From contig JAUNGD010000003.1 of assembly GCA_030524705.1 (NCBI GenBank), positions 1-64,000 of the forward strand: DNA of 64,000 nucleotides. The letters are read 5' to 3'. The DNA is from Lachnospiraceae bacterium (GTDB lineage: Bacteria > Bacillota > Clostridia > Lachnospirales > Lachnospiraceae). The notes beneath the pieces were generated by a model. That model searched no databases. It was not told the origin of the DNA and saw only the letters and a list, made by a program, of their open reading frames with translations. Every line of letters begins with the position of its first letter. Position 1 is the first letter of the stretch. Shown piece after piece: positions 34,239 to 42,873 of the stretch. Made by a program: the position numbers and the translations under genes.

Positions 34239-34886
34239 TCACTTCATATACAGTCCCGCCAGCCTCATATCCTCATCAAAGGAAATCGTATATGTGATAT
34301 TGGTTTTCTCGTAGGCCGCCGTCAGCTCCACGACCGCAAAGGTTCTTCCCTGCTGCTCCACCTCTGCCATATAAAAATTCCCGAACTGCCGGAATTCTCC
34401 GCGGTCCTTGGCCACCTGGTCTCTGGCGCGATCCATACTCTCTGCATTCAAAAACGGAATCATTTCTGCGGCGGCACTTTTCTGCAATGTCTCATAGTCG
34501 TCTGCATCCAGGGAGAGAACGACCTGCTTTGCACGCCCCTCCACCTCCTCTGTGCGGAAGCTGCCGCTGTCCGCAAGCTCCTTTGCTTTTGGAAAAAACC
34601 AATATGCAGTCAGAGCCAGAAGAAGGATAACATCAATGACTATAAAGCATAGCTTCATCCGTTTTTTTCTGGCATAACGCTTTCGTTCGGTCTCGGGCAT
34701 ATTCTGGTTAAACTCCCCGGCGATCTCTGACGGATCTCCCATCCGTCTCACAATGTCCTCCAGAGCTTCGCCGCTCTCCAGCTCCGCCCTGACATCTGCC
34801 AGAAGCTGGCGCCGGATCTCTTCTTTTCTTTTTCCAGAGCATTTTAACCGTTTCACGATCTGTCTTACATATTTCTCAGCAGTCAT
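34239..34886 (-). CDS. HAAS-domain (DUF1700-like) membrane protein with DUF3887-like tail
   Basis: 215 residues. Residues 1-60 match the HAAS signalling helix region (AEKYVRQIVKRLKCSGKRKE, then EALEDIVRRMGDPSEIAGEF), a membrane segment follows at about 77-97, and the outer part (AKQVVLSLDADDYETLQKSA and so on) resembles DUF3887. HAAS genes are usually paired with a PadR repressor, as here: the ATG at 34886 lies inside the end of the padR-type gene. Confidence 0.75.
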   Translation of the reverse strand: MTAEKYVRQIVKRLKCSGKRKEEIRRQLLADVRAELESGEALEDIVRRMGDPSEIAGEFNQNMPETERKRYARKKRMKLCFIVIDVILLLALTAYWFFPKAKELADSGSFRTEEVEGRAKQVVLSLDADDYETLQKSAAAEMIPFLNAESMDRARDQVAKDRGEFRQFGNFYMAEVEQQGRTFAVVELTAAYEKTNITYTISFDEDMRLAGLYMK

Positions 34887-35226
34887 ACGCTTCCTCCTCC
34901 ACAATCCTCTCGATTCCCTCTGAAATCTGGTTCCACATACGGATCATCTCGGCCAAAGTATCCTTCCCCTTTTCCGTTATCGCATAATATTTCCGCGGAA
35001 GCTGCTTCCCCTCCGGCTCGCTCCATCTGCTCTCCACCAGCTTTTCATCCTCCAGGCGATATAAGACCGGATAAAGCGTGCCCTCCTTCAGGACAAATAC
35101 GCCCCCGCTTTTTTCTTTCATCTCACTGATCAGCTGATACCCGTATTTTGGCTGCTGCAAAAGCAGCTTCAGCATCAGCATATCCAGAACGCCCTTCTTC
35201 ATCTGACGCTCGTATTTTTCATTCAT
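34876..35226 (-). CDS. PadR family transcriptional regulator
   Basis: 116 residues. Winged helix with the PadR marks LDMLMLKLLLQQPKYGYQL, then LKEGTLYPVLYRLEDEKLVE and RKYYAITEKGK, followed by a C-terminal helix. It overlaps the HAAS gene by 11 bases, so translation is coupled. An AT-rich palindrome over its -10 region fits autorepression. Start ATG 35226 has GGGGAGAG upstream. Confidence 0.92.
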   Translation of the reverse strand: MNEKYERQMKKGVLDMLMLKLLLQQPKYGYQLISEMKEKSGGVFVLKEGTLYPVLYRLEDEKLVESRWSEPEGKQLPRKYYAITEKGKDTLAEMIRMWNQISEGIERIVEEEAYDC

Positions 35227-35254
35227 CGTCTCTCCCCATATACTTTGTATTACT

Positions 35255-35289
35255 AAATATATAATATAACAATATATTTAAAAAGTCAA
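35255..35289 (-). promoter_or_regulatory. padR-type promoter with operator palindrome
   Basis: TTGACT (35284-35289) and TATTAT (35261-35266) with a 17-base spacer on the minus strand. AAATATAT (35255-35262) and ATATATTT (35272-35279) are perfect inverted arms that overlap the -10. Confidence 0.7.
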
Positions 35290-35301
35290 TTCCTCCAGGG
35301 C

Positions 35302-35346
35302 AAAAAAAGACAGGGATTTGCGAGTTCTTCACAAATCCCTGTCTTG
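35302..35346 (-). terminator. Terminator after the SIS gene
   Basis: ACAGGGATTTG and CAAATCCCTGT pair on the minus strand and are followed by CTTTTTTTG. Confidence 0.9.
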
Positions 35347-35362
35347 TTGGAAATTACTCTCT

Positions 35363-35974
35363 TTATTTCTCGTCATCCCGAAGCTTGCCAAGGGCTCCGC
35401 CCGGATGCCACTTGACGTACTGCTGCGGTGTTACATCCTTGTCCGCCTGAAGCGCTACGCTCAATGCCTGAAGCACCAGAGTCTCCGCCAAAATTGACAT
35501 TCTCGGCGCACGTCCCAGAGGTCCGCCCTCCTTCGGTACTCCCGCAAACAAATGCACTGCGCTTTCCTTCGCCAGCCAGGAATCCCGGTTGCCGCTGACG
35601 CCGATGATCTTGCACCCATTGTTCTTTACCGCCAGTACGGTGGAGCGCATCTCCGCCGTCTCGCCGCTGTTTGAGATAAAAATAACCACATCCCCCGGCA
35701 CAAGCTGTCCGCAGGAACCGTGTACCGCTTCCGTGCCGTGCAGGAAGTAAGTCGGATTGCCCGTTGAGGACATCAGTGAAGCGATATAGCCGGAAATATG
35801 CCCCGGCTTGCCAATACCGGAAATATGCACGCGGCCTCCGGCCTTCTGAGCCTCTAAAATGAGATCCGCCGCCGCTTCGATCTCAGCATAATCCATATTG
35901 TCAATAAAATCACTCAGATCATTTTTCACTGTATCCAGGAAAAATGAGTAGGATTCTTTACATTTTGCATCCAT
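35363..35974 (-). CDS. SIS-domain sugar-phosphate isomerase
   Basis: 203 residues: a single SIS domain (GRVHISGIGKPGHISGYIAS, then VIFISNSGETAEMRSTV, then GCKIIGVSGN) and the C-terminal QQYVKWHPGGALGKL, which is characteristic of KdsD/GutQ arabinose-5-phosphate isomerases, but without their CBS domains. It could also be a hexulose-phosphate isomerase. It is 38 bases downstream of the ribokinase-type gene and shares its terminator, so the pair probably handles one sugar. Confidence 0.85.
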   Translation of the reverse strand: MDAKCKESYSFFLDTVKNDLSDFIDNMDYAEIEAAADLILEAQKAGGRVHISGIGKPGHISGYIASLMSSTGNPTYFLHGTEAVHGSCGQLVPGDVVIFISNSGETAEMRSTVLAVKNNGCKIIGVSGNRDSWLAKESAVHLFAGVPKEGGPLGRAPRMSILAETLVLQALSVALQADKDVTPQQYVKWHPGGALGKLRDDEK

Positions 35975-36012
35975 GATAGGAACCTCCCTGAAAATAGAAT
36001 AAATCTGTCTTA

Positions 36013-37005
36013 TTATTTCAGCATTGATGTATCCGGAACAAGCCCGGTTCTCTCCTGCAGGAATTTCTCAACCCTGTCAAGTGTCGGCAAAGAGGGCATC
36101 GCTCCCATACCAGAAACAGTAAGCGCCGCCGTATGATTTGCAAACTTCAGTGTCTCGTCATATCCCCAGCCGCAGCTCAGTCCTACAGAAAGTGCGCCCA
36201 CGAAGGAATCTCCTGCCGCTGTCGGGTCAACCGCCATGATATTTTCTGCACACGGGCTGTAGAAAATGCCGTCCTTCTCGGTATCAAGGATCGCCCCTGC
36301 TTCTCCTAACGTAATCAAGACATTCTTTACGCCCTTTGCCTTCAGAGCAGCCGTTGCAGCCTTCGCCTCGTCCATATTGACGCCCTTGCCCTCATGGGAA
36401 ATCCTGATTCCCACCATATCATAAGCCTCATGCTCATTCGGGGAAATGTAGGTCAGATGAGACAGAAGCTCATCGGAAAGCGGAGCGCTGGGCGCGGAAT
36501 TCAGCATAACCGGAACGCCCTTCTCATATGCGTAAGCAGCTACCAGCTCATTAATCTCCATCGGGATCTCCAGCTGAAGCACAACAAGATCATACTCTGC
36601 GATCTTATCCTTCAGAAATGCAATGTCCTCCGGCGTAATGCTCATATTGGAACCGGACAGTACGATGATACGGTTCACCGTCTGTTTGCCCGGAGCTTCT
36701 TCCAGGATAATAACGCTGCAGCCTGACGGAAGCTTGTCATCGTACAGAACATGCTCCGTATTGATGCCTGCCTCTTTACAGGTCTTCACCATCTCTTCTC
36801 CGTTGCTGTCGTGTCCGAGTTTTCCTATCATTGTAACATCCGCACCAAGACGTGCCATCTGTACGGCCTGATTTGCGCCCTTTCCGCCCGGTGCTTTTGA
36901 AAATGTACCCCCCAGTACTGTCTGTCCTTCCCGTGGGAAAATCTCTGTAGTGGCGATCTGATCCATTACAAAGCTGCCTACCACAAGAATCTTAGGTTTT
37001 GCCAT
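36013..37005 (-). CDS. rbsK: Ribokinase-type PfkB sugar kinase
   Basis: 330 residues of the PfkB/ribokinase family. GGKGANQAVQMARLGA at about 40-55 is the substrate-binding signature, and DPTAAGDSFVGALSVGL near 255-271 contains the catalytic Asp and the ATP anion hole. ISPNEHEA is conserved too. It phosphorylates a pentose or related sugar. The partner SIS isomerase downstream suggests a small sugar-phosphate pathway rather than a ribose operon; no ribose transporter is present. Start ATG 37005 follows AAAGGAG. Confidence 0.9.
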   Translation of the reverse strand: MAKPKILVVGSFVMDQIATTEIFPREGQTVLGGTFSKAPGGKGANQAVQMARLGADVTMIGKLGHDSNGEEMVKTCKEAGINTEHVLYDDKLPSGCSVIILEEAPGKQTVNRIIVLSGSNMSITPEDIAFLKDKIAEYDLVVLQLEIPMEINELVAAYAYEKGVPVMLNSAPSAPLSDELLSHLTYISPNEHEAYDMVGIRISHEGKGVNMDEAKAATAALKAKGVKNVLITLGEAGAILDTEKDGIFYSPCAENIMAVDPTAAGDSFVGALSVGLSCGWGYDETLKFANHTAALTVSGMGAMPSLPTLDRVEKFLQERTGLVPDTSMLK

Positions 37006-37040
37006 TGTTGTTACTCCTTTCGTCTGTCTGTAATATTTTT

Positions 37041-37069
37041 AGAATATCAAAAATAATCAGAAAATGCAA
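37041..37069 (-). promoter_or_regulatory. Promoter of the kinase-isomerase operon
   Basis: TTGCAT (37064-37069) and TATTCT (37041-37046) with a 17-base spacer on the minus strand. Confidence 0.6.
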
Positions 37070-37175
37070 GACCGGCACTCTTCTTTTACCATAAAATTAC
37101 CAAAATCTCATTTTCTGCATGGTTCCTGTATAAACTATTTACAATTTAGGACTGTTCGAATCCGTTTTCATCGTG

Positions 37176-37181
37176 TATAAT
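37176..37181 (+). promoter_or_regulatory. -10 element for the small multidrug export gene
   Basis: TATAAT preceded by CGTG. The -35 is weak. It lies about 100 bases before the ATG at 37280. Confidence 0.4.
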
Positions 37182-37279
37182 ATCCGCGAGTTGTATTCGG
37201 CAGCATTATATCAGCTTCTTTCCGGCTGCCGACGCGATATTCATGCAACCTGCAGAACAAAAAAGCAAAGGAGTTACTT

Positions 37280-37756
37280 ATGATTAATTATTTCATTGTA
37301 TTTTTTATTTCCATGGTGCCGCTGATCGAGCTCAGAGCCGCGATCCCCTATGCCATAGCCCTGGGGCTTCCGGTGGTTCCCTCCTATATCATTGCCATTA
37401 TCGGCAATATGCTTCCGGTTCCCATCATTTATCTTTTCGCCCGTAAGGTGCTGATCTGGGGAAAGGACAAGCCGGTTATCGGGAAATTTTTTACCTTCTG
37501 CCTTGAAAAGGGTGAAAAAGGCGGAAAAAAACTGCAGGCAACCGCAGGCAGGGGCCTTTTCGTTGCCTTAATGCTGTTTGTCGGTATCCCGCTTCCTGGT
37601 ACGGGAGCCTGGACCGGCACACTGGCCGCCAGCCTGCTGGATATGGATTTCAAATCCAGTATTATCGCGGTCATGCTTGGCGTCATTCTGGCCGGACTGA
37701 TTATGGGAGCTGCCAGCGCCGGATTATTCGGTGCTCTCGGTGCAATCTTCGGCTGA
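37280..37756 (+). CDS. Small multidrug export family membrane protein (COG2426)
   Basis: 158 residues, four to five membrane segments. SMVPLIELRAAIPYAIALGL at about 11-30 and FVGIPLPGTGAWTGTLAASL near 100-119 are the two conserved blocks of the Sm_multidrug_ex family. The family name rests on old annotation and the transported compound is uncertain. Start ATG 37280 follows AAAGGAG. It is 55 bases upstream of aroK. Confidence 0.88.
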   Translation: MINYFIVFFISMVPLIELRAAIPYAIALGLPVVPSYIIAIIGNMLPVPIIYLFARKVLIWGKDKPVIGKFFTFCLEKGEKGGKKLQATAGRGLFVALMLFVGIPLPGTGAWTGTLAASLLDMDFKSSIIAVMLGVILAGLIMGAASAGLFGALGAIFG

Positions 37757-37811
37757 TACAGCCCGGATGAAACGTTTTTAGATTGCTATTGCACATAAAA
37801 AGGAAACAGAT

Positions 37812-38315
37812 ATGCAGAAGAATAACATTACCTTAATTGGAATGCCCGGTGCCGGAAAAAGCACCATCGGGGTCGTATTAGCCAAGGTCCTGGGATATGA
37901 TTTTATTGATTCGGATCTCCTGATCCAAAAGGAAGAGGGCAAGCTGCTCTGGGAGATCATGAGAGATTCCGGTAATGAAGCATTCGCCCGTATCGAAGAG
38001 CGGGTGAACAGCCAGATCCAAGCGGAGCATGCCGTGATTGCCACCGGAGGCAGCGTCGTGTACGGGCCAAAGGCTATGGAACATTTACGCGAAATCAGCA
38101 CCGTGGTCTACCTGAAAGCAAGCTGCTCTACACTGGAAAAGCGTCTCGGCGATCTTACCCGCCGGGGCGTGAAATTCGAACCCGGCCAGACGCTGCTGGA
38201 TCTCTACAAGGAGCGGGTTCCCCTCTACGAAAAATACGCACATATCACAGTCAACGTAGGGCGTAAGACGGTGCAGAATTCCGTCGCCGCAATTATCTCC
38301 GCTCTGAACAGCTGA
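37812..38315 (+). CDS. aroK: Shikimate kinase
   Basis: 167 residues. Phosphorylates shikimate in aromatic amino acid synthesis. Walker A GMPGAGKST at 10-18, shikimate-binding Asp33/Asp35 in FIDSDLLI, and the VIATGGSVVY loop are present. The lid region reads LGDLTRRGVKF, where most family members have a P-L-L-x-x-x-D text, and the binding region is degenerate compared with AroK from enterics, as in many clostridial sequences. Start ATG 37812 follows AAAAGGA. It is isolated from other aro genes. Confidence 0.88.
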   Translation: MQKNNITLIGMPGAGKSTIGVVLAKVLGYDFIDSDLLIQKEEGKLLWEIMRDSGNEAFARIEERVNSQIQAEHAVIATGGSVVYGPKAMEHLREISTVVYLKASCSTLEKRLGDLTRRGVKFEPGQTLLDLYKERVPLYEKYAHITVNVGRKTVQNSVAAIISALNS

Positions 38316-38335
38316 CACAACAGAACCTCCGTTCA

Positions 38336-38386
38336 GGGAGTATGCCCAAGCCTTTTATACCGGCTCAGACATACTCCCTAATTTTC
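38336..38386. terminator. Bidirectional terminator between aroK and the second MATE gene
   Basis: GGGAGTATG (38336-38344) and CATACTCCC (38370-38378) pair around a 25-base loop; TAATTTTC follows on the plus strand. Confidence 0.6.
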
Positions 38387-39743
38387 TGTATACGGTAAAA
38401 TACATCGTTCCAAAGCAGGCCAGACCCCCGATCACATTGGAAACCGGCTCGGCAAGAAAGATGCCCGCCACCGGATCCGACAGAAACCGGGGCAGCAGAA
38501 TCGTAAGCGGCAAAACGATCACAACCTTGCGGAACAATGAAAAAAACACTGCTTTTTTCGATTTTCCAAGCGCAACAAAAACAGACTGTCCGGAAAACTG
38601 AAACAGCATAAACACAAAGCCCGCAAAATACAGATGCAGAGACCGTACTCCCGTCTCTATCATCTCGCGGTTTCCTGTAAACAAAGCGAGAAAGGGCTTC
38701 GGAAACAGCATGAGCACCGCCCAGGCAGCCGCTGTATATGCACCGCCGGACAAGGCCATAAAACGGATGCCTTTACGAATCCGTTCGTATTTTCTGGCGC
38801 CGTAATTATATCCCAGCACCGGCTGAGAGCCGCTGGTGATGCCCTGAACGGGCATACTGAAAATCTCCCGAACCGAATTCAAAATCGTCATTATTCCAAT
38901 GTACAAATCACCGCCGTAAATGCTCAGCATCGCGTTGCAGGCGATTTGCGCAATACAGTTTGTCGCCTGCATGATAAAGCCGGACATCCCCAGCGCTGTG
39001 ATTTCCCGCACCAGCGGCCAGTCCAGACGAAACCATTTTCTTTTCAGACGGAGGATCGCCTTCTCTCCCGTCAGAAATTTCAGAACCCATACTGCTGATA
39101 CAAGCTGCGCAAGCACCGTGGCAATCGCGGCCCCCTCTATTCCCATTCCAAGCCCAAAAATCAAAATCGGATCTAAGATCAGATTGATCACGGCCCCCAG
39201 CAGCGTCGTACACATGGCCGTCTTAGGAAATCCCTGGGATGTTATAAAATTGTTCATTCCATTGCCAAGCATAAAAAATACTGTGCCAAGCAAATAAATC
39301 ATCAGATACGTATTGGCATAAGGGTACGTTGCATCGCTGGCCCCCAGAAGGTACAGGACAGGACGCTTCAACAGATAGCAGACCGCCGTCAGCAGGAAGG
39401 AGCTTCCAAACAACAAAACCACCGAGTTGCCCATGATCTTCTCGGCCTCTTCGATATTCCCGGCCCCTCTGCGGATCGAGCACAGAGGCGCGCCTCCCAT
39501 GCCAAACAGATTTGTAAATGCGCTGATCAGCGATACGATGGGGAAAACAAGCCCGATGCCCGTCAATGCCAGACCGTTCGCCCCGGGCAGATGTCCGATA
39601 TAAATTCGGTCCACCACATTATAGAGAAGCTGCAGCACCTGTGCAATAATGAGCGGTACAGCCTGCATCATAATATGCCTGCTCACGCTTCCCTTCGAAA
39701 AATCATGCTCCGCTTCTTCGTTTTCTGAAAACTCACGAGCCAT
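38355..39743 (-). CDS. MATE family efflux transporter
   Basis: 462 residues with 12 membrane helices: LIIAQVLQLLYNVVDRIYIG in the first half, NYGARKYERIRKG near 315, and LPRFLSDPVAGIFLAEPVSN near the end. It is only distantly like the MATE protein at 19700-21073 and belongs to the VmrA/MepA-like side. The start ATG 39743 follows GAAGGGAAGAG; a GTG at 39779 overlaps the alkyltransferase-like gene. Substrate unknown. Confidence 0.92.
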   Translation of the reverse strand: MAREFSENEEAEHDFSKGSVSRHIMMQAVPLIIAQVLQLLYNVVDRIYIGHLPGANGLALTGIGLVFPIVSLISAFTNLFGMGGAPLCSIRRGAGNIEEAEKIMGNSVVLLFGSSFLLTAVCYLLKRPVLYLLGASDATYPYANTYLMIYLLGTVFFMLGNGMNNFITSQGFPKTAMCTTLLGAVINLILDPILIFGLGMGIEGAAIATVLAQLVSAVWVLKFLTGEKAILRLKRKWFRLDWPLVREITALGMSGFIMQATNCIAQIACNAMLSIYGGDLYIGIMTILNSVREIFSMPVQGITSGSQPVLGYNYGARKYERIRKGIRFMALSGGAYTAAAWAVLMLFPKPFLALFTGNREMIETGVRSLHLYFAGFVFMLFQFSGQSVFVALGKSKKAVFFSLFRKVVIVLPLTILLPRFLSDPVAGIFLAEPVSNVIGGLACFGTMYFTVYRKLGSMSEPV

Positions 39744-39757
39744 GCCTTCTCTTCCCT

Positions 39758-40087
39758 TCAAAAAATCATTTTCTTCCACTGATATTTTTCCATATCCACT
39801 CTGCCGTCCTTAAATTCCACTCCCTCCGCCTGTAAAAGCTCCACCTGACGGTTTCCGCCTCCAAAGGCAAAGGCGCTGGACACCTCACCAAAGCGGTTTA
39901 CGACACGGTAGCACGGAATCCGCTCCGGCTCCGGATTGACGTGCAGCGCATAGCCGACCACTCTGGACAGCCGTTTATTGCCCGCCAGAGCCGCAATCTG
40001 TCCGTATGTGGCCACCTTGCCGTATGGAATCTGACACACAATATCATATATCGTTTCAAATGTATTCTTTTCTGTATTATTTTCCAT
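39758..40087 (-). CDS. MGMT/alkyltransferase-like protein
   Basis: 109 residues, only the C-terminal DNA-binding domain of O6-methylguanine methyltransferases. Residues RIPCYRVVNRFG near 57-68 keep the reactive Cys59 but replace the invariant His of PCHRV with Tyr60. Classical transferases need that His to activate the Cys, whereas alkyltransferase-like proteins lose the Cys. It may therefore bind alkylated DNA with little transfer. It lies 14 bases upstream of the MATE gene start. Confidence 0.85.
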   Translation of the reverse strand: MENNTEKNTFETIYDIVCQIPYGKVATYGQIAALAGNKRLSRVVGYALHVNPEPERIPCYRVVNRFGEVSSAFAFGGGNRQVELLQAEGVEFKDGRVDMEKYQWKKMIF

Positions 40088-40147
40088 GCTCTCTTTTCTG
40101 CCTCATTTCCTGCCGCCTCCGCCCCAGGCAGCCGTCGTGCCGCCCTG

Positions 40148-41122
40148 TCACAGCTGATACTTCCGATACAGCTCCTCCCGGTACGATTCATCTGCCGCTG
40201 CACGCAAAAGCTCCTGCGTCCTTCCCTCCTGCAAAAGCTTTTGTGTGAGCCCTGCAAAACGCTTTTCGCCCTCTGCCATACCCGTTTTTATTCCTTCTTT
40301 TATTCCTTCTTCCCTTCCCTCATCTCTCACCGAACGCATATGCCGTTCCTCATCGTATTCATAAATGCTCACACTTTTCGCCTCCGCTCTGTATTTTCTG
40401 AGAAAATCTGCCAGAATATCCTCCGCAATACACTCTGTAACCGCCTGTTCGACTGCATCCTCCAGGCTCATTTTCTGAGCATAGGTTCGAACCCGATGCG
40501 TATATTCTGAATAATCCCGCAGTATTTTACATGCTTCCAATAGCTTTTCATTATGTCCCGGATTGATATTGAGTATCACAGCCTTTAGCTCCAGGGAAGG
40601 TTCTTCTTCCGGCACCGTATACAGATCCGATAGCCTGAGCACCTCCACATCGGGCCGTTCTTCCGCTCCGTTATAAAAAATCACAAATCTTGGCGTGGGA
40701 ATTCTGACTGCTTCCGTCCCGTAAAGATTTTCATCCTTTGTAATTACGCAATACAAGTCTGATATATACATCAGACACCTGAGGGAGAGATTCGGACTAT
40801 AGGTGGACTGATGCTCATACAAGGTCAGCCTGGAATCAATGATAAACGATAAATCGTTCCGCATTGACATATAAATAGCATTTTCCAGCGTATTGATCTC
40901 CAGCAGCTCCGGGTCCGCGTAATCTGTCCCGTTCATCGCATTATACAATTCCAGCAATTCTTTCTTCTGACTGAATATCATTTCAAACAATCTCGCCTTG
41001 TAAATACGGTTTGCAAAGGGGGGATCCGCAATTCCTTCTATCCGCTTTCCTGCCGGACCTGCTTCCTTTCCCCTGACTGTTTGCTTTTTAAGTGTGTTAC
41101 TTACGTGCTCTTTTCTTTTCAC
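40148..41122 (-). CDS. Rpn family recombination-promoting nuclease / putative transposase
   Basis: 324 residues. The PD-(D/E)xK core is seen in YMSMRNDLSFIIDSRLTLYE followed by HQST (D...E-x-Q type) near 85-110, and VRIPTPRFVIFYNG is a typical Rpn/YhgA strand. The C-terminal part carries G-x-x-E-G repeats (EGREEGIKEGIKTG), also typical. Rpn proteins are DNA endonucleases linked to RecA-independent recombination, and phase-variable defence roles have been proposed. The start is the GTG at 41122 with AAAGGAGG; upstream frame is unsupported. Confidence 0.85.
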   Translation of the reverse strand: MKRKEHVSNTLKKQTVRGKEAGPAGKRIEGIADPPFANRIYKARLFEMIFSQKKELLELYNAMNGTDYADPELLEINTLENAIYMSMRNDLSFIIDSRLTLYEHQSTYSPNLSLRCLMYISDLYCVITKDENLYGTEAVRIPTPRFVIFYNGAEERPDVEVLRLSDLYTVPEEEPSLELKAVILNINPGHNEKLLEACKILRDYSEYTHRVRTYAQKMSLEDAVEQAVTECIAEDILADFLRKYRAEAKSVSIYEYDEERHMRSVRDEGREEGIKEGIKTGMAEGEKRFAGLTQKLLQEGRTQELLRAAADESYREELYRKYQL

Positions 41123-41290
41123 ATAAACGCCTCCTTTAAAACTGTGCAGGAGGCCTCTTTGCAAATCCGCCACCGAAACCTCTCTGCTGACTATGGATTT
41201 TTAAGCATTGAGATTTCCAGATAATAGCTGATAACTGAAATGATATCAGATGCGGAGAACCGCAAAGAAATTTACTGTATAAGTCCAGTC

Positions 41291-41330
41291 ATTATTGATG
41301 GTGCCTGCGAAGCAGGCATGAAAATTTAGA
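41291..41330 (+). repeat. 40-bp dispersed palindromic repeat, copy 1
   Basis: It contains GCCTGCGAAGCAGGC (41303-41317), a perfect 6-base stem with a GAA loop, and matches the minus strand of 56567-56606 at 34 of 40 positions. The rest of the spacer 41123-41516 is AT-rich, with only a weak promoter for dinB (TACAAT near 41443) and no gene. Confidence 0.7.
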
Positions 41331-41516
41331 AACTGAATGCTGTATCTGTATCGTATCACAAAGCCCTGAATTATTCCAGAAATATTTCAAAATGATGACA
41401 TTTCCTCTTTTTAATGATATGATGAAGTTGTTTGCAATGCTATACAATAGCTGCTATTCTGCCTGCTTCGGACAGGTCTGAGGATTTTTATAAAAGCATG
41501 AAAAGGGAGGTGCTTC

Positions 41517-42800
41517 ATGAACCTGATCTTCCATATTGATGTGAATTCTGCTTATCTGAGCTGGAGTGCCATGGAGCGCCTGAAAGAAGACCCTTCTCTG
41601 GATCTGCGGACAGTCCCCTCCATCATCGGCGGGGATGAGAAAAGCCGCCACGGGGTCGTACTTGCCAAATCCATTCCCGCAAAAAAATACGGAGTACGCA
41701 CCGGAGAGCCGGTGGCCTCCGCCCTGCGCAAATGTCCTACCCTGTTGATGGAACCGCCGGACCATAAATTGTACAGCAGGCGCAGCCGCGAGCTGATGGA
41801 TCTGCTGCACTCCTATACCTCGGATATCGAGCAGGTGTCCATTGATGAGTGTTATATGGCATACACCCCCATCAGTCATCAATTTTCCTCTCCGCAGCAT
41901 GCCGCCCGCCTCATCGCAGACCGCATCAGGCATGAGCTGGGATTTACCGTGAACATCGGTATTGCCCCCAACAAGCTTTTGGCAAAAATGGCCAGCGATT
42001 TTGAAAAGCCGGACAAAATACATACCCTTTTTCCTGAAGAAATCCCGCAGAAGATGTGGCCCCTCCCCGTAGAAGATCTTTTCATGGTGGGCCGCAGCAG
42101 CGCCCAGCGCCTCACTCAGCTCGGCATCCGCACCATCGGCGAGCTGGCCCACACTGACCCGGAATTTCTGCAGCTCCATTTCAAGAGCCACGGACAGATG
42201 ATGTGGGAATACGCCAACGGAATCGACATCTCCCCGATGAATATGGACTCCCACGAGCTGAAGGGGATCGGGAACTCCACCACCCTGTCCTCAGATGCCA
42301 AAACCGCTTCCGAGGCGAAAAAGGTGCTGCTGGCCTTGTCCGAGCAGGTGGCCTCACGTCTGCGCAGATCCCATCAAATAGCACAGACCGTAACCGTCGA
42401 GATTAAGTATAATACCTTTCAGTCCTGCTCCCGCCAGACACAGCTTTCATCCCCCAGCGCAGCCTCCGGCATCCTGTATGAATATGCCTGCCGCCTGTTT
42501 GATGAGCTTTGGAACGGTACTCCGATACGGCTTCTGGGACTTCGTACCTCAAAGCTTCTTCCTGAGGATGCTCCGGTACAGCTTTCCCTGTTCGATACCG
42601 GCCTTTTACCGGTGGAAGAGCCGTCGGCGCAGACCTCCGCTCAGACCGGATTTTCTGAAGCAAAGCAGCTAAACTCCGAAAAGCAGAAGCGTCTTGACCA
42701 GGCCATGGACCAGATTCGCCGGAAATTCGGACAGGATGCCGTCGTGCGGGGCGCTTTCCTGAAAAGAAAAGATGAGCCAAACTCTTCTGATTTAGCTTGA
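41517..42800 (+). CDS. dinB: DNA polymerase IV-like Y-family polymerase
   Basis: 427 residues. A translesion polymerase: Asp8 in FHIDVNSAY and Asp110/Glu111 in SIDECY are the metal ligands, and IGIAPNKLLAKMASDFEKP is the thumb/palm motif. The C-terminal QLSLF near 355-359 is a sliding-clamp binding peptide. Start ATG 41517 follows AGGGAGGTG. No clear LexA box was seen upstream, so SOS control is not shown. Confidence 0.95.
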   Translation: MNLIFHIDVNSAYLSWSAMERLKEDPSLDLRTVPSIIGGDEKSRHGVVLAKSIPAKKYGVRTGEPVASALRKCPTLLMEPPDHKLYSRRSRELMDLLHSYTSDIEQVSIDECYMAYTPISHQFSSPQHAARLIADRIRHELGFTVNIGIAPNKLLAKMASDFEKPDKIHTLFPEEIPQKMWPLPVEDLFMVGRSSAQRLTQLGIRTIGELAHTDPEFLQLHFKSHGQMMWEYANGIDISPMNMDSHELKGIGNSTTLSSDAKTASEAKKVLLALSEQVASRLRRSHQIAQTVTVEIKYNTFQSCSRQTQLSSPSAASGILYEYACRLFDELWNGTPIRLLGLRTSKLLPEDAPVQLSLFDTGLLPVEEPSAQTSAQTGFSEAKQLNSEKQKRLDQAMDQIRRKFGQDAVVRGAFLKRKDEPNSSDLA

Positions 42801-42873
42801 CACAGCAAAAAAGCAGGCGTAAACTACAAATAATTGCAATTCAGCTATTTTACCAAAGGAAGGACTGTTAACT

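Noticed and set aside
41174-41516. A LexA/SOS box before dinB
   Set aside because: No CGAAC-N4-GTTCG-type sequence is present in the upstream region.
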